Below are positions 34,727 to 44,998 of a DNA stretch of 64,000 nt, one piece after another. The translations under genes were made by a program, and so were the position numbers. This DNA comes from Niveispirillum sp. SYP-B3756 (GTDB lineage: Bacteria; Pseudomonadota; Alphaproteobacteria; Azospirillales; Azospirillaceae). The first letter of the stretch is position 1, and each line of letters starts with the position of its first letter. The stretch lies in NCBI RefSeq assembly GCF_009495745.1, contig NZ_WIDQ01000005.1:169233-233232 (forward strand), given 5' to 3'. The notes beneath the pieces are model-generated. The model was given only the letters and a program-made list of their open reading frames with translations. It did no database searches and was not told the DNA's origin.

Positions 34727-36258
34727 GCTATCGCCTCCCCACCCGTGTCCGCCGACGGCTGCGGTTGGGCGACCACCATATCGGCGGGGATATCCACGAT
34801 GATGGCGGTCAAGTTATCCGGCGCGCCGGAAACCAGCACATTCTCCACCAGCGCATCCACGGCATCACGCGGGGGCAGCCCTTTGATCATCTGGGCGATT
34901 TCCGCATCGCGCAGCACCTTGGTCACACCGTCGCTGCACAGCAGGAAACGATCACCAGGAAGTGCAGCGTCATGCATCATGTCCACCTCAAGCGTGTCGG
35001 CGGCACCAACCGCACGCGTTACCAACATCGTGCTCCGCTGGTTGTTCCCCATTCCGGCGGCGACATGATCACTTGTCAGTTGCTGGATGACGCCATCACG
35101 CAACCGATAGACCCGACTGTCCCCCGCCCACAGGCAAGAGATGCGGTTGGCATAGACCAGCAGCACCACCGCGGTGGAGGCGACAACGGCCTGTTCGTCC
35201 AGCGTGCGCGCCCGGTCGCGCAACATGCCGTTGGCCTCCGTCAGCGCATCGCGCACATCATCGACAAAGCCGGCGTAGGACAGCGGGGGCAGCACATTGT
35301 CCAGCGTGGCCACCACGGTGGCGCTGGCCACTTCGCCATCGGAATGGCCACCCAGCCCATCGGCCACGCACCACAGCCCGATATCCTCCCGCATCAGCAG
35401 GGCATCCTGGTTGGCACCCCGGCGGGTACCCGGATGGGTGCGGCCATGGCAGGGCATCGGCACCACCGGGCGCAGCAGCAGGATGGGCAGTTCGGCATCA
35501 TCCAGATGCAGCACACTGTCCGCCGGCCGCTCCCAGCCCCATTCCTCCCAATGGCCATCCATGAAGGCGGCGAAGTTCTGCGGCGCCGGCAGGCCGGGGG
35601 CAATCAGCAGGGAAGAGGCGACGCGATCGGACCCGCTGGTCCACCACAGGCTGAACCGGTTATTGAAGCCGATCAGCACCTGATCCAGCAGCCTTCCATA
35701 GGTGTCGGCCAATTGGCCATTCTGCACCTTGCCATCGTCATCCAGCCCCACGCGCAGGCCATTGGCACCATTGGCGGCTGGCCTTGTTGTGTCATAGGGC
35801 GGGGCACCCAGCGTGCGCAGCGCCTGGTCGAACCGGTCGAAGACGAAGCCATCCTCCAGCGAGGACAGGGCCAGCGCCTCCACCTTGTCAAACCAGCCGC
35901 GCGCCGTTTCGATCAGCCTTATGGGGGCGACGCAGCCCGGCAGCGGGGCCGCCAGCACCAGGGGGAAATAACGCCCCACCCGGTCCACCGAGGGCATCAG
36001 CACGCCGGCCAGCGGTACCTCCCCGCAGACACCCGGCCCCAGCACGAAACGCCAGATCGGCGTTTCCAGGTAGGAGGGCAGCCAGCCCTCCCCCATCTGG
36101 CGGCGGGATGTGGCGATGGATGCCTGCAGCCATTCGTCCAGGGGCTGCACCAGCCCCGGCCCCAGCCGGCGGGACACAAAGTCCCCCCGCGCCGGGATCT
36201 TGCCGAAAAAGCCGGGCTCATGCGCCGAGGCGCCGCTATTTAGAACGAGGTTGGACAA
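34723..36258 (-). CDS. TagF-PppA fusion: T6SS repressor and PP2C phosphatase
   Basis: A 511-residue two-domain protein. The N-terminal TagF domain (about 14-240) opens with GFFGKIPARGDFVSRRL and includes the FVLGPG and GRYFPL motifs. The C-terminal PP2C phosphatase domain (about 270-495) shows RRGANQD at 279-285, VADGLGGHSDGE at 298-309, the LCSDGVTK turn and GAPDNLT. TagF represses assembly post-translationally and PppA removes the PpkA phosphate; the same fusion is known in Agrobacterium. It begins with TTG, well supported by GAGGAA six to seven bases upstream, and overlaps the tssM end by 19 bp. Confidence 0.92.
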   Translation of the reverse strand: MSNLVLNSGASAHEPGFFGKIPARGDFVSRRLGPGLVQPLDEWLQASIATSRRQMGEGWLPSYLETPIWRFVLGPGVCGEVPLAGVLMPSVDRVGRYFPLVLAAPLPGCVAPIRLIETARGWFDKVEALALSSLEDGFVFDRFDQALRTLGAPPYDTTRPAANGANGLRVGLDDDGKVQNGQLADTYGRLLDQVLIGFNNRFSLWWTSGSDRVASSLLIAPGLPAPQNFAAFMDGHWEEWGWERPADSVLHLDDAELPILLLRPVVPMPCHGRTHPGTRRGANQDALLMREDIGLWCVADGLGGHSDGEVASATVVATLDNVLPPLSYAGFVDDVRDALTEANGMLRDRARTLDEQAVVASTAVVLLVYANRISCLWAGDSRVYRLRDGVIQQLTSDHVAAGMGNNQRSTMLVTRAVGAADTLEVDMMHDAALPGDRFLLCSDGVTKVLRDAEIAQMIKGLPPRDAVDALVENVLVSGAPDNLTAIIVDIPADMVVAQPQPSADTGGEAIA

Positions 36259-39200
36259 CGGAAATTCCTCAATTCCTTGAGCACCAGGGGGTTGAGCGAC
36301 GTACTGGAGCGCACTTCAAACACGGCTGTATGGCCATCAGCGGTGAAGGAGATGCGGGCCGTATCGCTGCCCACGGCGGACATGGCCCCCTTGTCGACCA
36401 GCCGGAACAAAGACCAGGGGCCGGTCTGGGTCATGCCCTGCGGGTTGGCATTGCTGCCCGATACCTCAAACACCACGCGGCTGACGGCATTGGCCTCCCC
36501 CGCCGGCCATTGCAGGGCGGTCGGCCATTGCGGACCATGGCGATATTCCACCTGCTGGCCGCCGCTGGTCAGCAACACGCCGGTCGCCTTGGGGTCTAGC
36601 GTAGAAGGTGTCACCTGCAGGGTGACATTTGGGGTCTGCCCACCATCGGGGAAGAAGGCATCGCGGATCTGCGCCGCATTCTGGAAGGATGCCAGAACCG
36701 AATTGGGAATGCCCAGGCCGGTGCCACCGACGCTGTTCCAGCGCCAACGCGCACTCGACGTATCCACTAGCGTGCGCAGATGGATGTTGAAGAACTTGTC
36801 CATCAGGCCGTTGGGGGCGAACAGGCGGGTGAAATCACCGATGGAGATTTCGCTGTCTGCCCCCGTTTCGAACGGGTAGCGACCGCGCACCGCCCGCCGG
36901 CAGAATCCCCCCACTTCCCCACCCCACAGGTTGGAAAGCTGGGCCCGCGCGCCACCGACCGACTGTTGGGTAATGCCTTCGGTAAAGGCACCAACCCAGG
37001 CGGCCACGGGCTGCGGCAATTGCGGAACCTGGGCGGCCAAGCGCTGCGTCGGTCCAGCCCCGCCCCGCGAAGCGCGGGCATACATATCCACCTGCCCATT
37101 GGCCGGGCCGCTGGCAAGCGCGCTCATCTCCTCATAGGCATTGCCCAGCAGGCGGATCAAATCCTCCACCCGCGCCGGCGCACCATCCGCCGGGGTGATG
37201 AAATCGGCGATGGGCTGGAAATGCTCCGTCACACCGCGCGCACCCGCCGGGGCATTGGCCATGGCGGCCGACACAGCGGCGGCATCGCCAGGATTGACGC
37301 CGGGCGGCAAAGCCAGCCTTGTTTCATCAGCCACCGCGCGCAGCAGCTTCAGCATCGGCATATCCGGGCCGGACACCATGTTCAGCACGGTCACGGTCTG
37401 CTGCAGATCGGCCATGGGCACGATGCGCAGATCGTTCAGCATCTCATCCCAGACGCGGGTGTAATCGGCGAAGTAAAGTTCCAGCACGCGGGCGCGGATT
37501 TGTTCGGCCTGTCCCGGTGCCGGGGCTTGCTTTTCACCCATGACCCAGCTTTGCGCCTGCACTTCCTTCAGCACAGCGTCCAGGGCCGGCTGGAAGGCGG
37601 TGTAAAAGCCCTCGCGGGTATAGACGCCGGGGATACCCTCGTTCAGCGGCTTGCCTGACAGGCGGGTAAACACGCGTTCCCCGCTGCCGCCGGCATGGTT
37701 GACGGGCAGCCATTGCTTCTGCTGCGCCACGTCACCGCGCTGGCGAACCAGGGCATAGACGCGTTCTGCCGGGGTCAGCTTTTCCAGGCTGCGGCGCGAC
37801 TGTTCAATCAGGTTGGCATCCAGGGCGATGGGCGACAGGCCGCCAGCAATCAGGCTGTCCAGATGGCGCGCCAAGGCTTCCCGCAGCGGCTGGTTATTGG
37901 GGCCGGGCCAGGATGTGGCCCAGTCATTGGTCATCCATGCCTTCACGGCATCGGCATCCATCGGCCCATGGCTGCCCAGCATCAGATAGATGCGCAGGGC
38001 GGCAGCGGTGAAATCATCATCGCCCTGGCGGTCGCGGATCTGGTCTTGCAGACGGACCAGCAGGCGGGGCAGCAGCAGGCCATTCAACGCCTTCTGATAG
38101 GCATTGCCATGCACCGCCGTCAGCTTGTCCCCCTGGTACAAGCCGAAGGTCAGCCAGCTCCCGGCGTCCGCCCCTTCCGGCGTCAGACCGGTGGGCAGGG
38201 CGCGCAGGATATCCAGCGGCCTGACCACACGGGGCAGGTCGCCATCGGCGACATTCTGCACCGGAATGCCCTGCACCGCCTTCTCATAGTCCGCCAATTG
38301 TTCATTGATCTGCGCCACCTGGCGCTCATTGGTGCGATAGCCCGTGGTCCAGGCATAGGCCATCACCGCCAACAGCACGAAGGCCAGCGCATAGGTGGCG
38401 ATGCGTATCCGCCGCCGCCGTTCCTCCACCTTGGGGTTAAGGCTGACCACGGCGGCTTCGGCAAACACCACTTCGCGGAACAGACGGGTCAGGAAATAGC
38501 TGCGGCCCTGGCGGTTATTGGCTGGCAGGCGCACCGGGTCCAGCCCGAAGGTGCTGGTGATGGTGGCCATGGTGCGGTCAATCGGCATCCCCACCTGCAG
38601 GCTGCTGGTGAAATAGACACCGCGCAGCAGGGGCCGGCTGTCATAGGCGCTGGAGCGGAAAATCTCCGTCAGCACCTCCAGCATGGCGTCGCCCAGGCTG
38701 GCCACCTGATTAGGGAAGTTGAAGACCAGACCGCGCCGGTCAATATCGCTTTCCTGCTGCACCCGTTCCAGCAGCCGTTCATTCAGCCGGGCAACCAGAG
38801 CTTCCAGTTCCTGCGGGAAGCGGGTGACAACGCCGGCATTTTCCGCCGAGCCATCATCCAGCGGGAAGGTCATACCCCAGACCTGCTCCCGTTCCGTCTT
38901 GCCCAAGCCGTCGAAGAACTCCACGAAGCCCGGCACCAGATCGACCTTGGTGAAGGCGACATAGACCGGCACCTGGATGCCGAAACTGTCATAGAGCTCG
39001 TTCAGGCGCTGGCGGATGGCGCGGGCATGGTTCAGCCGTTCCGTGGGGTCTGGCGCCATCAGGTCGGCCAGGCTCAACACCACCACCGCCCCATTGACCG
39101 GCTGGCGGGCGCGATAGCTTTTCAGCAGGTCCAGGAAGCCCAGCCAGGCTTTCTGGTCCAGTTGCGGGTCGCTGTCCTGCGTGGTGTAGCGACCGGCCGT

Positions 39201-39791
39201 ATCCAGCAGGATGGCCTGATCAGTGAACCACCAGTCGCAATTGCGCGTGCCGCCAACCCCCTTCAGCGGGTCGCGCCCCAGGGAGCCGGAGAGCGGAAAA
39301 TTGAGACCGGAGGTGAGCAGGGCCGAGCTTTTGCCCGATCCGGGCGGGCCGATCAGCATGTACCAGGGCAGTTGGTACAGGTAGGACCGGTTCATGCCGC
39401 TGCCACCGGCCTTCTTGCGCAGGGTGCCCAGCGCTTCCAGCAGCCGTTCGCGCAGCTGACGCAACTCATCGGCCGAGGCATCGCCGCGCTTGTCGGCCTC
39501 CCCCGCCTGGGTCAGGTCGCGCATCATCCGGTCGTCGGTCTTGCGCGACTTGAAATTGACCTGCAGGTTGAAGGCCGCCCAGACCACGAAGACCGCCACA
39601 CAGGCGATCATCCGCGCCATGTCGGATTCCAGCGGGCGATAACTGCCCACGGCGATCAGCGCGCCGACATACCAGATCATCAGCGCGAAACCGATGGCCC
39701 AGATCAGCGACCAGACCCAGCGGGCGCGCAAAGGCTGCACCAGGGTAGAAAAAAAGGGCTGTACCGTGGCGGGAAGGAATTGCGTGATCAT
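36240..39791 (-). CDS. tssM: T6SS membrane complex protein TssM (IcmF)
   Basis: An 1183-residue inner-membrane protein. Two helices lie near the N-terminus (about 25-55 and 80-105) and a third at about 465-485. Between them is a cytoplasmic ATPase-like domain with Walker A GPPGSGKSS. A large periplasmic part with the DUF1215/IcmF-related region and C-terminal domain follows. It spans the periplasm and links TssL to the lipoprotein TssJ. It overlaps tssL by 4 bp at its start and tagF-pppA at its end. Confidence 0.96.
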   Translation of the reverse strand: MITQFLPATVQPFFSTLVQPLRARWVWSLIWAIGFALMIWYVGALIAVGSYRPLESDMARMIACVAVFVVWAAFNLQVNFKSRKTDDRMMRDLTQAGEADKRGDASADELRQLRERLLEALGTLRKKAGGSGMNRSYLYQLPWYMLIGPPGSGKSSALLTSGLNFPLSGSLGRDPLKGVGGTRNCDWWFTDQAILLDTAGRYTTQDSDPQLDQKAWLGFLDLLKSYRARQPVNGAVVVLSLADLMAPDPTERLNHARAIRQRLNELYDSFGIQVPVYVAFTKVDLVPGFVEFFDGLGKTEREQVWGMTFPLDDGSAENAGVVTRFPQELEALVARLNERLLERVQQESDIDRRGLVFNFPNQVASLGDAMLEVLTEIFRSSAYDSRPLLRGVYFTSSLQVGMPIDRTMATITSTFGLDPVRLPANNRQGRSYFLTRLFREVVFAEAAVVSLNPKVEERRRRIRIATYALAFVLLAVMAYAWTTGYRTNERQVAQINEQLADYEKAVQGIPVQNVADGDLPRVVRPLDILRALPTGLTPEGADAGSWLTFGLYQGDKLTAVHGNAYQKALNGLLLPRLLVRLQDQIRDRQGDDDFTAAALRIYLMLGSHGPMDADAVKAWMTNDWATSWPGPNNQPLREALARHLDSLIAGGLSPIALDANLIEQSRRSLEKLTPAERVYALVRQRGDVAQQKQWLPVNHAGGSGERVFTRLSGKPLNEGIPGVYTREGFYTAFQPALDAVLKEVQAQSWVMGEKQAPAPGQAEQIRARVLELYFADYTRVWDEMLNDLRIVPMADLQQTVTVLNMVSGPDMPMLKLLRAVADETRLALPPGVNPGDAAAVSAAMANAPAGARGVTEHFQPIADFITPADGAPARVEDLIRLLGNAYEEMSALASGPANGQVDMYARASRGGAGPTQRLAAQVPQLPQPVAAWVGAFTEGITQQSVGGARAQLSNLWGGEVGGFCRRAVRGRYPFETGADSEISIGDFTRLFAPNGLMDKFFNIHLRTLVDTSSARWRWNSVGGTGLGIPNSVLASFQNAAQIRDAFFPDGGQTPNVTLQVTPSTLDPKATGVLLTSGGQQVEYRHGPQWPTALQWPAGEANAVSRVVFEVSGSNANPQGMTQTGPWSLFRLVDKGAMSAVGSDTARISFTADGHTAVFEVRSSTSLNPLVLKELRNFRCPTSF

Positions 39792-41209
39792 TGCGGCGTT
39801 CCTTGGCTCACCGGCGGCTGGGCCGCCGGGGCGGGCGTCGTCTGTGCGGGGGCGACCGGTGAAGTCGTCACCGTTGTTTGCGCGCTCGGCATCGGTGCGC
39901 TGCGCAGGATGACGTCGATGCGGCGATTGGCTTCACGACCGGCCTCATCATCATTGGATGCGACCGGTTGGGTATCGGCCATCCCCTGCGCCTTGATCCG
40001 GGTGGGATCCTGCACATGCTCGGCGATGATCGCCGCCACGGCATCGGCGCGCGCTTGCGACAGGTGCCAGTTGGAGGGGAAGCGGATGGTACGGATCGGC
40101 ACATTGTCGGTATGGCCGGTGATGGTCACCTGACCGGGGCGCGTGTTCAGCGCCTGACCGATCCGCACCAGCAACCCATCGTAGGAGCCATCCACTTGGG
40201 CCGAACCGGATGCGAACATGCCGGCATTACGGATGCGCACCACTGTATCGGTGCCCTGCGCCACCACCGTCACCAACCCAGCCTTGATCTCCGGTGCCAG
40301 GAAGGCGGTGAAATGGTCCACATCGCGGGCCGGGGCCTGTACCGGCGGCGCTGGATCAGCAATCTTGATGGACGGCGCGCCGGCGGGTGGCAAGGCCGCC
40401 ATCTTCTCCAGCGTGGCATCGGACTGGCCGTTCAGTGCGAAGCTGAAACCAACCGCCATCAAGGTGATGACGATCAGCGTCACCGCCATCACGGTCCAGA
40501 ATTCGATGCTGGGCATCAGTGGGCGATAGGGGGCTTCCACCCCGCGCCAGTGGGGCGACAGCTCCCGCTCCCCCTCCCCGCGCAACTGCATCAGTGTGCG
40601 GTAAAGATTGTCGCGGATGCGGGCATGTTCCAGCGCCCCCTGGGCCAGGATGCGCAACCGCCCCTCAAAGCCTAAGGAGAGGCAGAGATACATCAGCTCC
40701 AGCACATGCAGATTGGCGGCCGCATCCTTCAGCAGATGGTTCAGCAGGTCATAGAAACGCTCACCCCCCGTCACATCGACATGGAAGCTGACCACCATGC
40801 TGGTGCGGGTCCAGGTGCTGCTGGCCCCCCAGGGCGTGTTCAGCACCACATCATCCACCGTGGCGCAGAGCGCGTAATGCGCGGCGCGGGCGGCCTCCGG
40901 CGAAAGGCCGGAACCCTGGATGCGCTTTTCGAAATTCTTGATCTCGCCGGCCACCCGTTCGCGCAGATCGGCGATATTGGGTTGGGTGGCGGTGACGCGC
41001 AGGCGGCGGATCAGGTTCAGGATCGGCCCGGCGGCGGCCAGCAGCGGGTTCAGGCCGCCCAGCGTCAGGTCGATCGTGTCATTGGCCACAAAATCGCTGG
41101 GCGGCGGCACCACCGCACTGGCCGGGGCCGCCGGTCGGCGGCCGCCCGGCGTCGGCTTGATGATGGTTTCCTCGTGGCCTGATTGGCCATAGCTGGCAAA
41201 GCTGGACAT
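39788..41209 (-). CDS. tssL: T6SS membrane protein TssL (DotU) with OmpA-like domain
   Basis: A 473-residue extended TssL. The cytoplasmic DotU domain (about 50-235) includes ALCATVDDVVLNTPWG and FYDLLNHLLKD. One transmembrane helix follows (FWTVMAVTLIVITLMAVGF, about 250-270). A periplasmic OmpA-type peptidoglycan-binding domain has TITGHTDNVPIRT and LSQARADAVA. A Pro/Ala/Thr-rich tail ends the protein. In Agrobacterium, TssL of this type is a PpkA target, which fits the ppkA/fha genes here. The ATG at 41209 overlaps the tssK stop; upstream in-frame residues are not conserved. Confidence 0.95.
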   Translation of the reverse strand: MSSFASYGQSGHEETIIKPTPGGRRPAAPASAVVPPPSDFVANDTIDLTLGGLNPLLAAAGPILNLIRRLRVTATQPNIADLRERVAGEIKNFEKRIQGSGLSPEAARAAHYALCATVDDVVLNTPWGASSTWTRTSMVVSFHVDVTGGERFYDLLNHLLKDAAANLHVLELMYLCLSLGFEGRLRILAQGALEHARIRDNLYRTLMQLRGEGERELSPHWRGVEAPYRPLMPSIEFWTVMAVTLIVITLMAVGFSFALNGQSDATLEKMAALPPAGAPSIKIADPAPPVQAPARDVDHFTAFLAPEIKAGLVTVVAQGTDTVVRIRNAGMFASGSAQVDGSYDGLLVRIGQALNTRPGQVTITGHTDNVPIRTIRFPSNWHLSQARADAVAAIIAEHVQDPTRIKAQGMADTQPVASNDDEAGREANRRIDVILRSAPMPSAQTTVTTSPVAPAQTTPAPAAQPPVSQGTPQ

Positions 41210-42558
41210 CAGGCGACCCCTTTGATGGCCCACAGCTCCATATCCACCTGGGCGAATTCACCGGCCAGATGCAGGGCGATGCCGCCCGATTGCTGAAGCT
41301 GCTTGAAATGCGGAGAGCTGCGATCCAGTTCGAAAAACACCTGACCGGAGCGATAGGGAAGCTGGCGCGGCGCCATCGGCATCGGACTGACGCGGATGCC
41401 CGGCAGCGCCACATTCACCAATTGGGCGATCTGTTCCACCGGGCCGATCTTGACCTGATTGGGGAACAGCCGGCGCAGATGTTCGACCGGCATGTCGCCA
41501 TTGACCGCCAGCACAAAGCTGGCATTGAACAGCAGCGAGCGGTCAGCAATGACGCCAACCTTGATGCCATGGCGGCGCGGTTGCAGCGGGATGGGCACCG
41601 CCGTCTGTTCCAGCACGGCAGACAGGGACGCGCGCAGATCGGCCAGCACCGGGCGGAAGGTGGCCTGCAAATCCTCGTGCCGGTAATCGGGGAAGATGGT
41701 GGCGCGCTTGCCCTCAGCGGTGAAGGTCGCCAACTCACCGGCAATTTCCACGCACAGGCGGTAAAACCGCTCAGGGTGCAGCATGGGGGCGGTGGCGGCG
41801 TAATGGCGCAACAGCGGCTCGTACCGGTTCACCGTCTGTAACAGCAGGAAATCGGCGATCTCCGCCGCACCCTTGGCCTGGGACGGGCCGGCCACGCGGG
41901 CGGCCAGCGCTTCGGCCCGGTGCTGGATCAGGGCCTGGATCTCGGTCAGGAAGCCATGCAGCGGCGACTGGGCCGCGACCGAGGTGGTGGGGGCGATAAA
42001 CTGGTCATCCAGAATGATGGCGCGGTCGGATCGCACCTCCACCACCCGCGCCACAGCGATCTTCTCGTACCCCGCCAGCGGTTGGGTTTCCGGGGCCAGC
42101 CGCAGGCGCAGGCGCGCCACATCCATCGGTGCGGATTGGCCGCTGCCCAGATTGGCGTCCTCCGCCTCGAACCGGGCGGGGACATAGCGGGTGATGGCAT
42201 CTTCAGAATTGGGGTTGCCAACCTCCGCCGCCCCTGGCTGGCGCACCGGCAGGGTCAGATAGATCAGGCAGTTCTTGATATTGTCGAACAGTTCCAGCGG
42301 CGGCGGATGATCGGCATCATCGGGGATGGAGAAGGGGGTGCCGTCTGGCAGGATGCCCCGCGCCGCCGCGATGGCGAACTTACCGATCCCCAGCAGTTCC
42401 CGGTTGATCACCAGTTCGCTGATCCCCCAGGAAAAGGGGGTCAACGGTTGGGTGCGGGCCGCTACCAGCCGCTCGACATGGCGGTCGGCCTGCTGGAAAT
42501 GCTGCACCCGCAGGAACATGCCCTCGGACCAGACCACGCGGTTGGCGGACATCATCAT
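41209..42558 (-). CDS. tssK: T6SS baseplate protein TssK
   Basis: A 449-residue TssK that connects the baseplate wedge to the membrane complex. The N-terminus VVWSEGMFLRVQHFQQADRH is diagnostic. Further matches are LLQTVNRYEPLLRHYA and the C-terminal domain with LPGIRVSPMPMAPRQLPYRS. Three successive ATG codons begin the gene after GAGGAATGCCGG; the first is used here. It starts 11 bp after the tssJ stop. Confidence 0.95.
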   Translation of the reverse strand: MMMSANRVVWSEGMFLRVQHFQQADRHVERLVAARTQPLTPFSWGISELVINRELLGIGKFAIAAARGILPDGTPFSIPDDADHPPPLELFDNIKNCLIYLTLPVRQPGAAEVGNPNSEDAITRYVPARFEAEDANLGSGQSAPMDVARLRLRLAPETQPLAGYEKIAVARVVEVRSDRAIILDDQFIAPTTSVAAQSPLHGFLTEIQALIQHRAEALAARVAGPSQAKGAAEIADFLLLQTVNRYEPLLRHYAATAPMLHPERFYRLCVEIAGELATFTAEGKRATIFPDYRHEDLQATFRPVLADLRASLSAVLEQTAVPIPLQPRRHGIKVGVIADRSLLFNASFVLAVNGDMPVEHLRRLFPNQVKIGPVEQIAQLVNVALPGIRVSPMPMAPRQLPYRSGQVFFELDRSSPHFKQLQQSGGIALHLAGEFAQVDMELWAIKGVA

Positions 42559-42568
42559 CCGGCATTCC

Positions 42569-43063
42569 TCACTTTTGTTCCGGCTGTGGGCGCTGCTGCA
42601 CCGTCACGCCCGTGGCCCCAACGGTGATATCCAGGATGACGGTGCCGGTGGCGGGGACGGCCACCACCTCTCGCCACTTCGCCTTGTCGATGGCGCGATA
42701 GGCGGCGACCACGCCGACATAATTCACCTTGTCGTTGGCTGGCTGGTTGATCAGCTTCTGGTCCGACGGAGCCAGCACCAGTTCCTGACGGTCCAACTGA
42801 TCGGCACCCAGGGTCTTGGCATCCTGCTGGATCAATTGGATGGGGGCGGCCAGATTGAAACTGTCCTTGCTGGCCAAGCCATAGACGCGCACCACCACCG
42901 GTGCCGGGCGGCCCTGCACATCGGCATTCACGTCACGCGTGGTGGTGACATAGATGGGAATGGCCCCACGCGGAGCCGGCGGCGGCTTGCTGGAACAGGC
43001 AGACAGCAGAAGCGTGCCGGCAAGGCCAATAGAAGCGAGGATAGATAAGCGGCTTATTGTCAT
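42569..43063 (-). CDS. tssJ: T6SS outer-membrane lipoprotein TssJ
   Basis: A 164-residue lipoprotein with a signal peptide and lipobox LLSAC, the lipidated residue being Cys23. The mature domain is a short beta-sandwich (VVVRVYGLASKDSFNLA; ADQLDRQELVLAPSD), the SciN-like fold that anchors TssM at the outer membrane. It lies between fha and tssK. Confidence 0.94.
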   Translation of the reverse strand: MTISRLSILASIGLAGTLLLSACSSKPPPAPRGAIPIYVTTTRDVNADVQGRPAPVVVRVYGLASKDSFNLAAPIQLIQQDAKTLGADQLDRQELVLAPSDQKLINQPANDKVNYVGVVAAYRAIDKAKWREVVAVPATGTVILDITVGATGVTVQQRPQPEQK

Positions 43064-43093
43064 CTCTATTCAGCCTGTTTCTGGTCAGCCTGA

Positions 43094-44455
43094 TCAAAGG
43101 CTGCGGAATTGTTTGGTGTAGGCGGCAGAGAACTTGCCACCGAGCGGTGGACCGGAGGATTGTTCCCCCATGATCCGCTGATGGGTCTGTTCGTATTTTT
43201 CCCAACACCGCGCCTTATGGACCTGCGGCAACATGGACGAACTGACATCGGCACTGACGCTTTCCGGCGAGAGCTGTTCCAGCACATCGGCCACCACCGT
43301 CTTCATGCCGGCGATCAGGGCCACTTCATGGGCCTTGATGTCGCGCAGACTTTCCCGGATGGCGTCCGGCGCATCCAGGAAACCCGTCACCCGCTTGCCG
43401 ATCAGCACGGCCAGCGTGCCGTCCAGATTGGCGGAGAATTTTAGCGGGTTGTTTTCCTTGGCGCGCAGCAACGTATGTTCGATGCGGAATTCCGATTTCA
43501 GGAAGGCCCGCAGTTCCAGCAATTCCCGCATCCCGGATACGGCCTCGCGGAAGGCCAGCCCCATCTTGTGCATCAGGGCGGCCTGATCGGCATTGTCGAT
43601 GGCTTCCATCGGCAGGCCGACGCCGGCCATGAAGGCAGCCACCGGGTCCGTCGTGCCGCACAGGTCGGGTGCTGCTTCCACCGGCTCCTTGACCACGGGC
43701 GGCGGTGGCGGTGGCGGTGGCAGTGGCGTGGACGCTGGCACAGCTTCCGCCACTGGCGGGCGCGGCATGGGGCGGGGAAAATCGGGGTCGGGTTCTGATT
43801 CGGCCAGGGTTTGAGGCTCCGCCGGCAACGCCGCCTCATCGGAATGCCAATCCGGCGGGATCACGGGGCGCAGCACGTCGGGGGCCGTGAAATGATTGGC
43901 CAGTTGCGGATGCCCACCAAAGGCCGCCATGTCGGATTCCGGCACTTCCAGCGTTGCCAGGTCGCCGTCGCGTTCGATCGGGCTGGCATCGCTGCGCCGC
44001 CGCCCGCCCAGAATATCCGTCACCGAGGCCGGATTGGCGCCATAGGCGGCGGGGGCAGTCTCCATGGCGAAATCAAGCCCAGCCCCACCCGCCTGCGAAT
44101 GGTCACCGAACAAGGCGGGGGCGACCGTCACCGTCTCCCGAAACTCCGCCTTCAGCTCGCAGGGGCCGAGATTGATCATCTCCCCATCGCGCAGCGCCTG
44201 GGCATTTCCCTTGCCCAATGGCATCGCTGCATCACCGACAAAGACACCATTGGTGCTGGTATCGATGATGAAATAGGCATTGCCGCGTTTTTCAAAACGG
44301 CAATGCTGTTTGGACAGGTGGCGGTTTGGGTCGGTGACGACCCAATCATTCTCCTGCCCGCGCCCGATGCTGATGCTGGCGCCGTCGAAGCTGCGGCTTT
44401 CCCCTTCGCTCAGGGAGCTTTCACCCGCTTTCATCACTTTCAGGACAAGCGCCAT
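43094..44455 (-). CDS. fha: T6SS FHA-domain protein (TagH/Fha/ImpI family)
   Basis: A 453-residue protein with an N-terminal FHA phosphothreonine-binding domain (about 20-105: SIGRGQENDW, HCRFEKRG, STNGVFVG), a Pro-rich linker containing a run of prolines near residue 250, and a C-terminal ImpI/VasC domain (about 330-453, with LRAKENNPLKFSANLD). In systems with PpkA it recognises phosphorylated partners and activates secretion. It is the first gene of the minus-strand T6SS operon, with GAGGAAGAG right before the ATG. Confidence 0.93.
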   Translation of the reverse strand: MALVLKVMKAGESSLSEGESRSFDGASISIGRGQENDWVVTDPNRHLSKQHCRFEKRGNAYFIIDTSTNGVFVGDAAMPLGKGNAQALRDGEMINLGPCELKAEFRETVTVAPALFGDHSQAGGAGLDFAMETAPAAYGANPASVTDILGGRRRSDASPIERDGDLATLEVPESDMAAFGGHPQLANHFTAPDVLRPVIPPDWHSDEAALPAEPQTLAESEPDPDFPRPMPRPPVAEAVPASTPLPPPPPPPPVVKEPVEAAPDLCGTTDPVAAFMAGVGLPMEAIDNADQAALMHKMGLAFREAVSGMRELLELRAFLKSEFRIEHTLLRAKENNPLKFSANLDGTLAVLIGKRVTGFLDAPDAIRESLRDIKAHEVALIAGMKTVVADVLEQLSPESVSADVSSSMLPQVHKARCWEKYEQTHQRIMGEQSSGPPLGGKFSAAYTKQFRSL

Positions 44456-44902
44456 CTCTTCCTCGTTCGCGTGGGAGCGGGGCGTTGCCGAGATGCGAAA
44501 ACGACCGGCATATCACCCAATGATCATATAAAGATCGAAGACCGTTTTTTGTTTCAAAAATATTATGATTATTTTTGGAACGTTCGTGGAGTCAGGACAA
44601 TACCATCAATAAAGATCGCCAGATAATGGCGCTCTTTCACGAAAAATAGGTATCACACGGCATCCGCTGCAACGACGTGCTATTTGGTGTTATCCATATA
44701 TGTTCTATTTATACACCCGCACTATTCCGGAAAGCTAAGCATACGCCGATTTGGTGTCACCCCTTCCGGATTACACACGTTCGATCAGTCACCTTCGTCG
44801 GAACCCGCGCGCCGAAAGACGATAAACAAGCCGAGGAATAGGCCGAAAGAACGGATGGGCAAGACCTCAGCCGACCACCCCTTTCGCGCGGAAATGGCCC
44901 GA

Positions 44903-44938
44903 CAACCCCATCGGCAACCCCATCGACAACCCCATCGG
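44903..44938. repeat. Three tandem 12-bp repeats
   Basis: CAACCCCATCGG, CAACCCCATCGA and CAACCCCATCGG follow each other without spacers, upstream of the TATAAT box facing vgrG. They may be a slippage product or a repeated protein-binding site. Confidence 0.8.
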
Positions 44939-44998
44939 GTTACCCCACCTTCCTGCGGGCTGTTTGCCTTCTGTTGCGTTGAAACGCCGGCCCTTTCC

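Noticed and set aside
37695..40133. Plus-strand open frame of more than 800 codons opposite tssM and tssL
   Set aside because: It lies antisense to two certain T6SS genes, shows no family motif and has the biased composition of a shadow frame.
44903..44938. Tandem repeats considered as a CRISPR array
   Set aside because: The units are only 12 bp, adjoin without spacers, and no cas gene is near.
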